Of a stretch of 64,000 bases of DNA, positions 45,740-56,024 are shown in pieces. The stretch is taken from contig NZ_JAJONA010000001.1 in NCBI RefSeq assembly GCF_024699985.1, positions 2,356,001-2,420,000 on the forward strand. Reading direction: 5' to 3'. Position numbers and translations under genes: made by a program. The stretch comes from Phenylobacterium sp. J367 (GTDB taxonomy: Bacteria > Pseudomonadota > Alphaproteobacteria > Caulobacterales > Caulobacteraceae). The first letter of the stretch is position 1. Every line of letters starts with the position of its first letter. The notes under the pieces were generated by a model. That model saw only the letters and a list, made by a program, of their open reading frames with translations, made no database searches and was not told the DNA's origin.

Positions 45740-46023
45740 TGGCCGGCGCGGTCGCCGACGTCGCCACCGCCCACGCGGCGAAGTACCTCGTCCAGCTCTG
45801 CAAGCACTGGGCCCACAAGCTTCCCGTCAAGCAGGCGGGTGACGCCGGCCGGATCACCCTCGGCCTCGGCCAGGCCGACCTGCTGGCGGAGAGCGGGACT
45901 CTGCGGATCACGCTCACCTCGCCCGACGCCGGCCAGCTCGACCCGCTCAAGGACGTCGTCGCCCGCCACCTCGTCCGCTTCGCCTTCCGCGAAGAGCTTG
46001 TCTTCGACTGGCGGGACGCCTGA
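45739..46023 (+). CDS. DUF2218 family protein
   Basis: A 94-residue protein that begins in TAATG overlap with the PadR gene, showing coupling. It matches DUF2218: AKYLVQLCKHWAHKLPVKQ, GRITLGLGQADLLAESGTLR and HLVRFAFREELVFDWRD. Members often sit beside siderophore-interacting ferric reductases or YqjI-like regulators and may help iron or heme handling; no biochemical role is settled. The conserved Cys/His (LCKHWAHK) could bind metal, which agrees with the His-rich regulator upstream. Confidence 0.85.
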   Translation: MAGAVADVATAHAAKYLVQLCKHWAHKLPVKQAGDAGRITLGLGQADLLAESGTLRITLTSPDAGQLDPLKDVVARHLVRFAFREELVFDWRDA

Positions 46024-46056
46024 GCGATCGCGCGCCCGCGGCTGGCGCGGGAAAGG

Positions 46057-46956
46057 CTAGGCCACGAGCGCGTAGTCGGGCGAACTCCGCAGGCGCAGGG
46101 CGTCCTGGTAGGGCGGCGCGCCATAGACCCGGCTGTACTCGCGGCTGAACTGCGACGGGCTCTCGTAGCCGACGGCGAAGCCGGCGCTGGCGGCGTCGAC
46201 GGCCTCGATCACCATCATCCGCCGCGCTTCCTGCAGCCGCAGCCGGGCGCGGTATTGCAGGGGGCTCATGGTCGTCGCCGCCTTGAAGTGGCTGTGGAAC
46301 GACGAGGCGCTCATGCCGGCCTCCGCCGCCAGGCGCTCGACGCTGACGGGCCGGGCATAATTGTCCTTCAGCCAGGCGATCGCCCGGCTCACCTGCCGCA
46401 GGCGGCTTTCGCCCGCGGCGATCCGGCGGATCGACGGCGCCTGCGCCCCCGACAGCAGCCTGTATAGGATCTCGCGCTCGGCCAGGGGCGCGAGATAGGG
46501 CGCGTCCGCCGGCGCATCCAGCAGGCGCACCAGGCGCAGCGCGGCCTCCAGCAGGCCGGGCTCCGTGGCGCTGACCCCCAGCGCCGGCCCGACGGGTTCG
46601 GGGCCCGGGTCCAGGGTGTGCTGCAGCATCAGCTCGGAGAGCGTGGGCAGGTCGATGTCGACCACCATGCACAGGTAAGGCCGCTCCGGGCTGGCCTCGA
46701 GGATCGCGCCGGTGAGCGGCAGGTCGACCGACACCGCCAGATAGGTCGCCTCGTCGTAGAGATAGCTGCGTCCGCCGAGCTCCACCTGCTTGCGGCCCTG
46801 GGCGATGAGGCAAAGCGAGGGCTTGTAGACCGCCGGCGTCGACTGGGTAGGGCGGGAGGATCGCACAAGGCTAAGGCGCGGAAGCGACGAGGGATAGAAG
46901 CCGTCCTCCGTCGCGTGCCGGGCGATCAACGCGGCGATTTCGTCGATCTGAACCAT
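46057..46956 (-). CDS. AraC family transcriptional regulator
   Basis: A 299-residue AraC-type regulator from ATG 46956. The N-terminal AraC_N domain includes AVYKPSLCLIAQGRKQVELG and YLAVSVDLPLTGAILEASPE; the C-terminal double helix-turn-helix has PVSVERLAAEAGMSASSFHS, HFKAATTMSPLQYRARLRLQ and FAVGYESPSQFSREYSRVYG. It is divergent from an SDR gene (47124) with a region of TGCAAG repeats between them, a common layout where the regulator controls the neighbouring oxidoreductase. Inducer unknown. Confidence 0.93.
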   Translation of the reverse strand: MVQIDEIAALIARHATEDGFYPSSLPRLSLVRSSRPTQSTPAVYKPSLCLIAQGRKQVELGGRSYLYDEATYLAVSVDLPLTGAILEASPERPYLCMVVDIDLPTLSELMLQHTLDPGPEPVGPALGVSATEPGLLEAALRLVRLLDAPADAPYLAPLAEREILYRLLSGAQAPSIRRIAAGESRLRQVSRAIAWLKDNYARPVSVERLAAEAGMSASSFHSHFKAATTMSPLQYRARLRLQEARRMMVIEAVDAASAGFAVGYESPSQFSREYSRVYGAPPYQDALRLRSSPDYALVA

Positions 46957-46983
46957 GGCCGATTGTTCCGCGCCCGTCTTTCA

Positions 46984-47024
46984 CGTGCAAGCGGGCGAGC
47001 GGCGAACTTGCAGGATCGTGCAAG
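46984..47024. promoter_or_regulatory. Candidate AraC operator: repeated CGTGCAAG
   Basis: CGTGCAAG occurs at 46984-46991 and again at 47017-47024, 33 bases apart (about three helical turns), and CTTGCA (47007-47012) with TGCAAG (47019-47024) forms an inverted repeat with a six-base spacer. The sites lie between the divergent AraC and SDR genes. AraC proteins bind paired sites, so these are the best operator candidates; binding is not shown. Confidence 0.45.
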
Positions 47025-47123
47025 AATCCCGGAGAGGCGTTCTACCGTCCCCGACGCCTGGCCGGCCACAACGTCTCCATCGCCGATCCGCATGACGCGG
47101 CGGCCGAAAGGAGCACGAACACC

Positions 47124-47858
47124 ATGACCACCCCCGCCAACAAAGTCGTCGCCCTGACCGGCGCCAGCAGCGGCATCGGCGAGGCCACCGCCCGCCACCT
47201 GGCCGCGGCCGGCATGCGGGTCCTCGTCGGCGCCCGCCGCGAGGCCCGCCTCCAGGCGCTGGTCGACGACATCCGCGCCGCTGGCGGCGAAGCGGATTTC
47301 CGGGCGATGGACGTCACCCGGCGCGAAGACGTCGAGGCCTTCGTCGCCCACGCCGAGGCCCGCTTCGGGCGCTTGGACGTGCTGGTCAACAACGCCGGCC
47401 TGATGCCGCTGTCCCCGCTGGCCGCCCTGAAGACCGACGAGTGGGATCGCATGATCGACGTCAACATTCGTGGCGTCCTGAACGGCATCGCCGCGGCGCT
47501 GCCGCGCTTCCAGGCCCAGGGCGGCGGGCACGTCGTCAACGTCGCGTCCGTGGCCGCCCACCAGGTCTGGCCGACGACGGCGGTCTATTCGGCGACCAAG
47601 TACGCTGTCTGGGCGATCACCGAGGGCCTCCGTCAGGAGCATCCCGACATCCGCGCGACCATCATCTCGCCGGGCGTCGTCGAAAGCGAACTGGCCGACA
47701 CCATCACCGACCCGACGACGGCGGCCGCCATCCAGGAAGCGCGCAAGGTGGCCCTGAAGCCCGACGCCATCGCCCGGGCGATCCGCTACGCCATCGAACA
47801 GCCGCCGGAAGTCGGCGTCGGCGAGATCATCGTCCGCCCAATGGGCGGCGCCTTCTGA
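47124..47858 (+). CDS. Short-chain dehydrogenase/reductase
   Basis: A 244-residue classical SDR from ATG 47124 (GAAAGGAGCACGAACACC before it). Motifs: TGASSGIGEATARHLAAAG, MDVTRREDVEAF, LVNNAGLMPLSPLAALKTDE, VNVASVAAHQ with the catalytic Ser, YSATKYAVWAIT and IISPGVVESEL. It is divergent from the AraC regulator with TGCAAG repeats between, so probably controlled by it. In many proteobacteria such AraC/SDR pairs respond to aldehydes or ketones; that is only a possibility here. Confidence 0.93.
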   Translation: MTTPANKVVALTGASSGIGEATARHLAAAGMRVLVGARREARLQALVDDIRAAGGEADFRAMDVTRREDVEAFVAHAEARFGRLDVLVNNAGLMPLSPLAALKTDEWDRMIDVNIRGVLNGIAAALPRFQAQGGGHVVNVASVAAHQVWPTTAVYSATKYAVWAITEGLRQEHPDIRATIISPGVVESELADTITDPTTAAAIQEARKVALKPDAIARAIRYAIEQPPEVGVGEIIVRPMGGAF

Positions 47859-47913
47859 CGACCTTCCGGCGAGGCCGCCCCTTCTCGCCGGCGCGGGAGG
47901 GGGCGGAGGGCGT

Positions 47914-48402
47914 TCAGAGGCGCCCCTCGCCGGCATGGTCCGACATTGGGCCGCCAGGGGCGGCGCTTTGCTGGAGCGCCCCGCCTATGCAGATGGCGAG
48001 GCAGAGCATCGCGCCCAGCAAGGTGGCGATGAACCCGGGCGAGGACGGTCCCGCGATCAGCAGGGCCAGGATGAGAATGGCGGCGACGCTGCCGCCCACG
48101 AGCAGGAGGGCCGCCGCGTACCGGGCCTGGGCGGTTCGGCCGGCGCGGTCCGGCGGTGATCCGCGGACCAGGGGCTCCCTCGGGGCCCGGGCCGGGAGTG
48201 TCGCCGGGGTCTGCGGGGCGGGGTCCGGCGCCACGAACAGCCGGGCGTCGCACCCGAACGCGCTGGCCAGGGCCTGAGCCGTTTCCAGGCTCGGCGCGCC
48301 GCCGTTCTCGAGGCGCTGCACCGTCCGGACGTTGATCCCGAGGATCAGCGCCAGTCGTTCCTGCGTCCAACCCCGCTCCCGCCGCATCGTCCGGATGACC
48401 AT
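47914..48402 (-). CDS. XRE-type helix-turn-helix protein with C-terminal membrane segments
   Basis: A 162-residue protein from ATG 48402 (GGAGG eight bases upstream). Residues 5-60 form a Cro/CI-type HTH: RRERGWTQERLALILGINVR then TVQRLENGGAPSLETAQALA. After a Pro-rich linker with RAPREPL come two hydrophobic helices, YAAALLLVGGSVAAILILAL and PGFIATLLGAMLCLAICIGG. A membrane-attached DNA-binding protein is therefore likely. The target is unknown. The region between it and recA carries the recA SOS box. Confidence 0.8.
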   Translation of the reverse strand: MVIRTMRRERGWTQERLALILGINVRTVQRLENGGAPSLETAQALASAFGCDARLFVAPDPAPQTPATLPARAPREPLVRGSPPDRAGRTAQARYAAALLLVGGSVAAILILALLIAGPSSPGFIATLLGAMLCLAICIGGALQQSAAPGGPMSDHAGEGRL

Positions 48403-48624
48403 CCGCCAAACCTCCGCCTGTCGCGGTGCGATCCTGCGCGGCGCGCGCCCGTCGCGCCACGGCATTTGGCCGACATCGGCCGGAGACCCGCGCGATTCCA
48501 ACAACCTCCCCTGCCCCAGCATCTGCGACCGATTCTGACGTATGACCCCGATAGGGTCCCTGGTGTCGGGAGCGTGGTGCCCCCGAAGCAACCTGGACGT
48601 CGCGCGCCGCAAGTCGCGGAACCG

Positions 48625-48639
48625 GAACATCTTGCGAAC
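48625..48639 (+). promoter_or_regulatory. SOS (LexA) box upstream of recA
   Basis: GAAC-N7-GAAC at 48625-48639 (GAAC ATCTTGC GAAC) is the complement of the alphaproteobacterial LexA consensus GTTC-N7-GTTC, with the correct 7-base spacing. It lies 93 bases before the recA start. A third GAAC at 48643-48646 is out of register. LexA repression of recA in the SOS response is well established in this group, so the assignment is strong though unproven here. Confidence 0.85.
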
Positions 48640-48731
48640 AGAGAACGAAACCGGTACAGGTTGAGTCCTCCGGCGCGTTGCACCGATCCAGCCGGGTTGG
48701 CGGAATCGTGGGATAAGAGGGGCTTGGAAAC

Positions 48732-49799
<1,068 letters not shown>

Positions 49800-49903
49800 C
49801 CGCCTCACGGCTTCTCGCCCGGCGGTCCGTGCGGCCCGACGGCCGGCCCACCGCCAACCCAGCCGGCCCAGGCCAACCCCACGCGGGGACGCCGGGCGAG
49901 ACC

Positions 49904-49940
49904 AGGACGCCTGGGGGCCGCCCCCTCAGGCGTCCTTTTT
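49904..49940 (+). terminator. Rho-independent terminator of recA
   Basis: AGGACGCCTG (49904-49913) pairs perfectly with CAGGCGTCCT (49927-49936), with an inner GGGG/CCCC pairing in the loop, and the right arm runs into TTTTT (49936-49940). It lies about 105 bases after the recA stop and 89 before alaS, a typical intrinsic terminator and the clearest one in the window. Confidence 0.9.
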
Positions 49941-50028
49941 CTTTGCGCGGACGCGGCTGAGTTTCGTAAACCCACGCCGCACCCCAGATAGGGGGGCTGG
50001 CTGACCCCACATTCGCGTTGGAATCCCT

Positions 50029-52693
50029 ATGGCGACCCTGAACGAGATCCGGACCCACTTCCTCGACTTCTTCGGAAGCAAGGATCACCAGGTCGTCGCC
50101 TCGGCTCCGCTGGTGCCGCAGAACGACCCGACGCTGCTGTTCGTCAACGCCGGCATGGTGCCGTTCAAGAACTACTTCACCGGCGCCGAGACGCCGCCCT
50201 GGCCGCGCGCCGCCTCGTCGCAGAAGGCGGTCCGCGCCGGCGGCAAGCACAACGACCTCGACAACGTCGGCTACACCGCGCGCCACCACACCTTCTTCGA
50301 GATGCTCGGCAACTTCTCCTTCGGCGACTACTTCAAGGAGCAGGCGATCAGCCACGCCTGGGAGCTGCTGACCAAGGAGTTCAAGCTCCCGCCCGAGAAG
50401 CTGCTGGTCACCGTCTACCACACCGACGACGAGGCCTTCGGCCTGTGGAAGAAGATCGCCGGCCTGCCGGACGACAAGATCATCCGCATCGCCACCTCGG
50501 ACAACTTCTGGTCCATGGGCGACACCGGGCCCTGCGGCCCGTGCTCGGAGATCTTCTTCGACCACGGCGCCCACATCCCCGGCGGCCCCCCGGGTTCGCC
50601 CGACGAGGACGGCGACCGGTTCGTGGAGATCTGGAACCTGGTCTTCATGCAGTTCGAGCAGTTCGCCGACGGCCAGCGGACGCCCCTGCCCAAGCCCTCG
50701 ATCGACACCGGGGCCGGCCTGGAGCGCGTGGCCGCCGTCCTGCAGGGCGTGCACGACAACTACGACGTCGACCTCTTCAAGGACCTGATCGCGTCCGCCA
50801 AGCGCGAGCTGCACGCCGAAGGCTCGGAGACCACGCCGTCGCACCGGGTGATTGCCGACCACCTGCGCTCCATGAGCTTCCTGATCGCCGACGGCGTCAT
50901 GCCGTCGAACGAGGGCCGCGGCTACGTCCTGCGCCGGATCATGCGCCGGGCCATGCGCCACGCCCACCTGCTGGGCGCCGAGACCCCGCTGATGCACCGG
51001 GTCGCCCCGACGCTCGTCAACCTGATGGGCGACGCCTATCCGGAGCTGCGCCGCGCCGAGCCGGCGATCGTCGACACCCTGCGCCAGGAGGAGGAGCGCT
51101 TCCGCGTCACCCTCGGCCGCGGCCTGACGCTTCTGGACGAGGCGACGGCGGGGCTGAAGGACGGCGACGTGCTCTCCGGCGAGACCGCCTTCCGGCTCTA
51201 CGACACCTACGGCTTTCCGCTCGACCTCACCCAGGACGCGGTCCGGGCCAAGGGCCTGACCGTCGACCTCGAGGAATATGACGCGGCCATGGGCCGCCAG
51301 CGCGAGATGGCGCGCGGCGCCTGGAAGGGCTCCGGCCAGGTGGCGGCGGCGGCCGAATGGTTCGCCATCCGCGACCGCCTCGGCCCCACCGACTTCACCG
51401 GCTACGACACCACCGAGGCCAACGCCGAGCTGCTGGTGCTGGTCGCCGACGGCCAGGAGGTGGAGGAAGCCCAGGCCGGCCAGACCGTCCAGGCCCTCTT
51501 CGACCGCACGCCCTTCTACGCCGAGAGCGGCGGCCAGGCGGGCGACCAGGGCGAGGTGGAATGGGCCAATTCTGATGGGACGGGCGGCAAGGGCCGGGTC
51601 CTCGACGTCCAGAAGCAGGCCGGCGACCTCCACGTCCACGAGATCGAGATCACCGAGGGCGTGCTGAAGGCCGGCGCCCGCGCGCGTCTCGCCGTCGACC
51701 CCGAGCGTCGCCAGTCCACCCGGTCCAACCACTCCGCGACCCACCTGCTGCACGCGGCGCTGCGCAATGTGCTCGGCCGTCACGTGACCCAGAAGGGCCA
51801 GATGGTCGACGGCGAGCGGATCCGCTTCGACTTCAGCCACGGCCAGCCGCTGACGGCCGACGAGATCGACCGCATCGAGGCGGAGGTGAACGCCGTGGTC
51901 CGCCAGAACCTCGCGGCCGTCACCAAGGACATGAAGCCGGCCGAGGCCATCGAGGCCGGGGCCATGGCCCTGTTCGGCGAGAAGTACGGCGACAGCGTCC
52001 GCGTGCTCACCCTCGGCCGCGCGCTCGACGGCCAGGGCGACTATTCGGTCGAGCTCTGCGGCGGAACCCACGTGGCCCGCACCGGCGACATCGCCCTCTT
52101 CAAGATCGTCTCCGAGCAGGGCATCGCCGCGGGCGTGCGCCGCATCGAGGCCCTGACCGGCGAGGCGGCCCGCCGCTACCTGCTGGAGCAGGCGTCCGTC
52201 TCCAAGTCGCTCGCCGAGCAGTTCAAGGTCCCGGTGTCCGAGGTCTCCGCCCGGATCGAGGCCCTGCAGGCCCAGGCCCGGAGGCTCGAGAAGGATCTGG
52301 CCGACGCCAAGCGCCAGCTCGCCATGGGCGGCGGCGGCGGGGCGGCGCAGGCCGGGCCCGAGGAGATCGGCGGCGTGAAGGTCATGGCCCGCGTCATGGA
52401 CGGCGTCGGCGGCAAGGACCTCAGGCCCATCGCGGAGGAGTTCAAGAAGCAGCTTCCCGACGGCGTCATCGCCCTCGTCGGCGTGGCCGACGGCAAGGCG
52501 GCGATCACCGTCGCCGTCACCGGCCAGGCCCAGCGCCGGTTCAACGCCGCCGAGCTCGCCAAGGCCGCCGTGATCGCCATGGGCGGCCAGGGGCGCCGGC
52601 GGCCGGCCGGACTTCGCCCAGGGCGGCGCCCCCGACGGCTCCAAGGCCGCCGAAGGGCTCTCGGCCGTGAAGACGATGCTCGAAGGGGCGTAA
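50029..52693 (+). CDS. alaS: Alanyl-tRNA synthetase (one apparent frameshift error)
   Basis: AlaRS of about 887 residues after correction. The class II catalytic domain starts [40 protein letters not shown] and [19 protein letters not shown] carry the aminoacylation motifs. The editing domain has the zinc motifs HSATH and [10 protein letters not shown], followed by the C-Ala domain with [20 protein letters not shown]. An extra G at 52590-52593 breaks the frame near the end; removing it gives [20 protein letters not shown] and a stop at 52691-52693. An essential gene with a C-terminal break is most likely a read error. It precedes a terminator shared with icd. Confidence 0.97.
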
Positions 52694-52730
52694 CGCAAAT
52701 TCCTCCCCGAGGGGGAGGAACGCAAAGAAA

Positions 52731-52762
52731 ACGGCGGCCGGATCGCTCCGGCCGCCGTCTTC
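52731..52762. terminator. Bidirectional terminator between alaS and icd
   Basis: ACGGCGGCCGGA (52731-52742) pairs exactly with TCCGGCCGCCGT (52747-52758) across the loop TCGC. The stem is flanked by AAAGAAAA on the left (T-rich on the minus strand) and CTTCTT on the right, so it can end transcription from alaS and from icd, which converge. A smaller CCTCCCC/GGGGAGG hairpin lies at 52701-52719. Confidence 0.88.
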
Positions 52763-52784
52763 TTATCCGGCTCGAGGCCGAGGT

Positions 52785-54002
52785 TTACGCCTCGGCGAGC
52801 GCCTTCTCGAGGTTCACGGCCACCTTGTCGATGAAGCCCTCGGTGGTCAGCCAGCCCTGGGTGTCGCCGACCAGCAGCGCCAGGTCCTTGGTCATCGAGC
52901 CGCTCTCGACGGTCGAGACGCAGACCTGCTCCAGGGTCTTGGCGAACTTCGACAGCGCCTCGTTGCCGTCGAGCTTGGCCCGGTGCTCCAGGCCGCGGGT
53001 CCAGGCGAAGATCGAGGCGATGGAGTTGGTCGAGGTGCTCTCGCCGCGCTGGTGCTGGCGGAAGTGGCGGGTGACGGTGCCGTGGGCGGCTTCCGCCTCC
53101 ATGGTCTTGCCGTCCGGCGTCATCAGCACCGACGTCATCAGGCCGAGCGAGCCGAAGCCCTGGGCCACCGTGTCCGACTGCACGTCGCCGTCGTAGTTCT
53201 TGCACGCCCAGACGAAGCCGCCCGACCACTTCAGGGCCGCGGCCACCATGTCGTCGATCAGCCGGTGTTCGTAGGTCAGGCCGGCGGCCTTGTACTTCTC
53301 GGCGTATTCCGTCTCGTAGATCTCCTGGAAGATGTCCTTGAAGCGGCCGTCATAGGCCTTGAGGATCGTGTTCTTCGTGGAGAGGTAGAGCGGGTAGTTG
53401 CGGTTCAGGGCGTAGGCGAACGACGCGTGGGCGAAGTCGCGGATCGACTCGTCGACGTTGTACATGGCCATGGCCACGCCGGAGTCCTTGAACGTGAAGA
53501 CGTCCTTCTCGATCTTCTCGCCGTTGTCGCCTTCCCAGGAGATCTTCAGCTTGCCGGCGCCCGGCACCTTGAAGTCGGTGGCGCGGTACTGATCGCCGAA
53601 CGCGTGGCGGCCGATGATGATCGGCTGGGTCCAGGACGGCACCAGGCGCGGCACGTTCTTGCAGATGATCGGCTCACGGAAGACCACGCCGCCCAGGATG
53701 TTGCGGATCGTGCCGTTCGGCGACTTCCACATTTCCTTCAGGTTGAACTCCTTCACCCGCGCCTCGTCCGGGGTGATGGTGGCGCACTTCACGCCCACGC
53801 CGTGCTTCTTGATCGCCTCGGCCGCATCGATGGTGATCTGGTCGTTGGTCGCGTCGCGCGCCTCGACGCCCAGGTCGTAGTACTCGAGCTCGATATCCAG
53901 GAACGGGAAGATCAGCTTGTCCTTGATGAGCTTCCAGATGATGCGGGTCATCTCGTCGCCGTCGATGTCGACGACGGGGTTGGCGACTTTGATCTTGGCC
54001 AT
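52785..54002 (-). CDS. icd: NADP-dependent isocitrate dehydrogenase
   Basis: A 405-residue homodimer-type (eukaryotic-like) NADP-IDH, oxidising isocitrate to 2-oxoglutarate in the TCA cycle. Start [20 protein letters not shown]; substrate and metal motifs include [40 protein letters not shown] and [20 protein letters not shown]; the NADP loop is [20 protein letters not shown]. This monofunctional form is usual in Caulobacterales. ATG 54002 is used; the extended frame to 54077 lacks a start context. Convergent with alaS. Confidence 0.97.
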   Translation of the reverse strand: MAKIKVANPVVDIDGDEMTRIIWKLIKDKLIFPFLDIELEYYDLGVEARDATNDQITIDAAEAIKKHGVGVKCATITPDEARVKEFNLKEMWKSPNGTIRNILGGVVFREPIICKNVPRLVPSWTQPIIIGRHAFGDQYRATDFKVPGAGKLKISWEGDNGEKIEKDVFTFKDSGVAMAMYNVDESIRDFAHASFAYALNRNYPLYLSTKNTILKAYDGRFKDIFQEIYETEYAEKYKAAGLTYEHRLIDDMVAAALKWSGGFVWACKNYDGDVQSDTVAQGFGSLGLMTSVLMTPDGKTMEAEAAHGTVTRHFRQHQRGESTSTNSIASIFAWTRGLEHRAKLDGNEALSKFAKTLEQVCVSTVESGSMTKDLALLVGDTQGWLTTEGFIDKVAVNLEKALAEA

Positions 54003-54095
54003 GTGGCGAGGCGCTCCGAGGGGGGGAACTTCTTGAAATGTGCGGGGGCCGTATAGCCGCCACGCGCGCCGACGCAAAGGCTAGAGCCTGCGACT

Positions 54096-55151
54096 TTACC
54101 CCACGGAACGGATCATCAGCCGGCCGAGATCGGCGAACAGCGCCGCCTGGGCCTCCATGGAGAGCGTCGCGCCGGAGAGGAAGGCCGCCGCCGCGTAGCT
54201 GCGCCGGTCGGGCAGGGTGAAGAGGCCGATGTCGTTGAAGGCGAGGCTGATCCCGAGGTCCAGGCCCGACGTCCCCGGCCTGTGGGCCCAGGCGACGCCG
54301 GCCGGAAATCCCGCCTTCAGCCGGTCGGCGGCGCGCGGCGTCTCGCGCATCATCTGGATCAGCATCCGGGTCGAGGCCGGCGACAGCAGCTCCCCGCGGT
54401 CCAACGCCATCAGGAAGTCCACCGCGCCCTGCGGCGTGGCGGTGTCGCGCGGATCGGCCAGGAAGCGGCGCATGGCGGCGAGCTTCGTCGCGTCCGGCAC
54501 GCTGTCGTAGGCGGCGCGGAAGCCCGCCCCCTTCCAGGCCGGCCGGAACGAGGCCATGCCATAGGCCTCCGGCGCCAGTTCGCGCTCGTAGCGGTCGATG
54601 CGGATGTCGTTCAGCCGCTTGGCGCTCAGCCAAGCGCTCACCGTCCCCGGCCCGCCGATCCGCTTCATCAGGACGTCGGCGGCGGTGTTGTCGCCGTCGA
54701 CGACCGCGGCGGCCATCAGCTCGCGCAGGCTGTAGTCCCGCCGCGCCGGGAACGCCTCGGCGATGGCCGACAGCGGCGGCGACAGGTCCTCGGGCTCCAG
54801 CCTGACCATCTCGTCGAGGTTCAGCCGCCGCGCGTCCACCTCGGCCAGGGCGGCGGCGGCCAGCGGCGCCTTGAACACGCTGAACATCGGGAAGCGCCGG
54901 CCGCCGTTGAAGCTGAAGCTCTCCGCGCTCTCCAGGTTGGTCAGGGCGACGCCCAGCACGCCCGGCTTCGCCCGCTCGGCCAGCTCCGCCGCGCCCTTGT
55001 TCAGCCGCGCCATGTCGAGCGGCGGCGTCGTGGACGCGGTCAGCGGCTCGCTGCGGCTGCAGGCGGCGACGAGCGCGCCGAGGCCCACGGCGAGGACGCC
55101 GCGTCGGGGAAGGGTTGCCAGGGCGGGGCTCCGCGACGGAAAAGGCGCCAT
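54096..55151 (-). CDS. Class A beta-lactamase-like serine hydrolase, lipoprotein, with altered active site
   Basis: A 351-residue protein with a Tat-like/type II signal: PRRGVLAVGLGALVAAC (lipobox, Cys31). The serine-hydrolase fold of class A is visible: SVFK (Ser91, Lys94), a SDN-equivalent reading GDN (153-155), YEREL (Glu189 as the deacylation Glu equivalent; the following Asn is Ala193) and the KTG-equivalent reading RPG at 291-293. So the SDN serine, the KTG lysine and threonine, and the Asn after Glu are all replaced. Whether it still hydrolyses beta-lactams is doubtful. Its ATG overlaps the divergent TrmJ-like ATG inside CCATGG, giving the two genes one shared start region. Confidence 0.82.
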   Translation of the reverse strand: MAPFPSRSPALATLPRRGVLAVGLGALVAACSRSEPLTASTTPPLDMARLNKGAAELAERAKPGVLGVALTNLESAESFSFNGGRRFPMFSVFKAPLAAAALAEVDARRLNLDEMVRLEPEDLSPPLSAIAEAFPARRDYSLRELMAAAVVDGDNTAADVLMKRIGGPGTVSAWLSAKRLNDIRIDRYERELAPEAYGMASFRPAWKGAGFRAAYDSVPDATKLAAMRRFLADPRDTATPQGAVDFLMALDRGELLSPASTRMLIQMMRETPRAADRLKAGFPAGVAWAHRPGTSGLDLGISLAFNDIGLFTLPDRRSYAAAAFLSGATLSMEAQAALFADLGRLMIRSVG

Positions 55152-55927
55152 GGCCGCAACGTCTCCCGAAAAACCTGTCGTGATCCTGAACGCGCCGCAG
55201 CTTGCGCAGAATATCGGCGCGGTGGCCCGTGTCATGGCCAACTTCGGCCTGGACGAGCTGCGCCTCGTCAGCCCCCGGGACGGCTGGCCGCAGGAGAAGG
55301 CCTGGGCGTCGGCCTCCGGCGCCGACTGGCCGCTGAACGCCGCCCGCGTGTTCGACGACGTCGCCTCCGCCATCCACGACCTGCACCAGGTCTACGCCAC
55401 CACCGCCCGGCCGCGCGAGCTGCAGCTCCCGGTGATCACCCCGCGCCAGGCCGCCGCCCAGCTCGCCGAGGCGACGGCGCAGGGCGAGCGCGTCGGCCTC
55501 CTCTTCGGCGGCGAACGCGCCGGGCTGGAGACCCAGGACATCGCGCTCTGCCAGGCGGTGGTGACCATCCCCATCGACCCGCGCTTCCACTCGCTGAACC
55601 TCGCCCAGGCCGTCGCCATCAACGCCTACGAATGGCGGACCGTCGCCGTCGCCGACGCCCCGCCGCCCAGGTTCCGCGACGGCGCCCCCGCCCGCCGACG
55701 GCGCCGCGCTGATGGGCCTCTACGAGCACCTGGAGCGCGAGCTGGAGACCGCCGGCTTCTTCCATCCGCCGGAGAAGACGCCGTCCATGGTCCAGAACCT
55801 GCGCGCCGCGCTGGGCCGCGCCCGCTTCACCGACCAGGAGGTCCGCACCCTGCGCGGCGTCGTCACCGCGCTGTCCCGCGGCCGCGGCAAGGTGCTGGAG
55901 AAGCTCGCCAAGAAGACGGACGGCTAA
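55150..55927 (+). CDS. TrmJ-like SPOUT RNA methyltransferase (one apparent frameshift error)
   Basis: About 258 residues in the SPOUT fold: VVILNAPQLAQNIGAVARVM near the start (TrmH-type motif 1), FGLDELRLVSPRDGWP, FGGERAGLETQDIALCQAVV and IPIDPRFHSLNLAQAVAINA, the knot that binds S-adenosylmethionine. TrmJ methylates the 2'-O of tRNA residue 32. A spurious C at 55691-55693 (or 55685-55689) breaks the frame at GAPAADGAALMGLYEHLERE; the rest reads RELETAGFFHPPEKTPSM... AAG-type bases AAAAGG lie just before ATG 55150. It is divergent from the beta-lactamase-like gene, and their start codons overlap. Confidence 0.9.
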
Positions 55928-56024
55928 TTCCTCCCCCGATGGGGAGAATGGCGAACCCCCCTCTTGCCCTCCAACCGTTCGCAGGCGAAACATCGCCCCC
56001 CGCCGGGCATCAGGAGTTCGCGCC

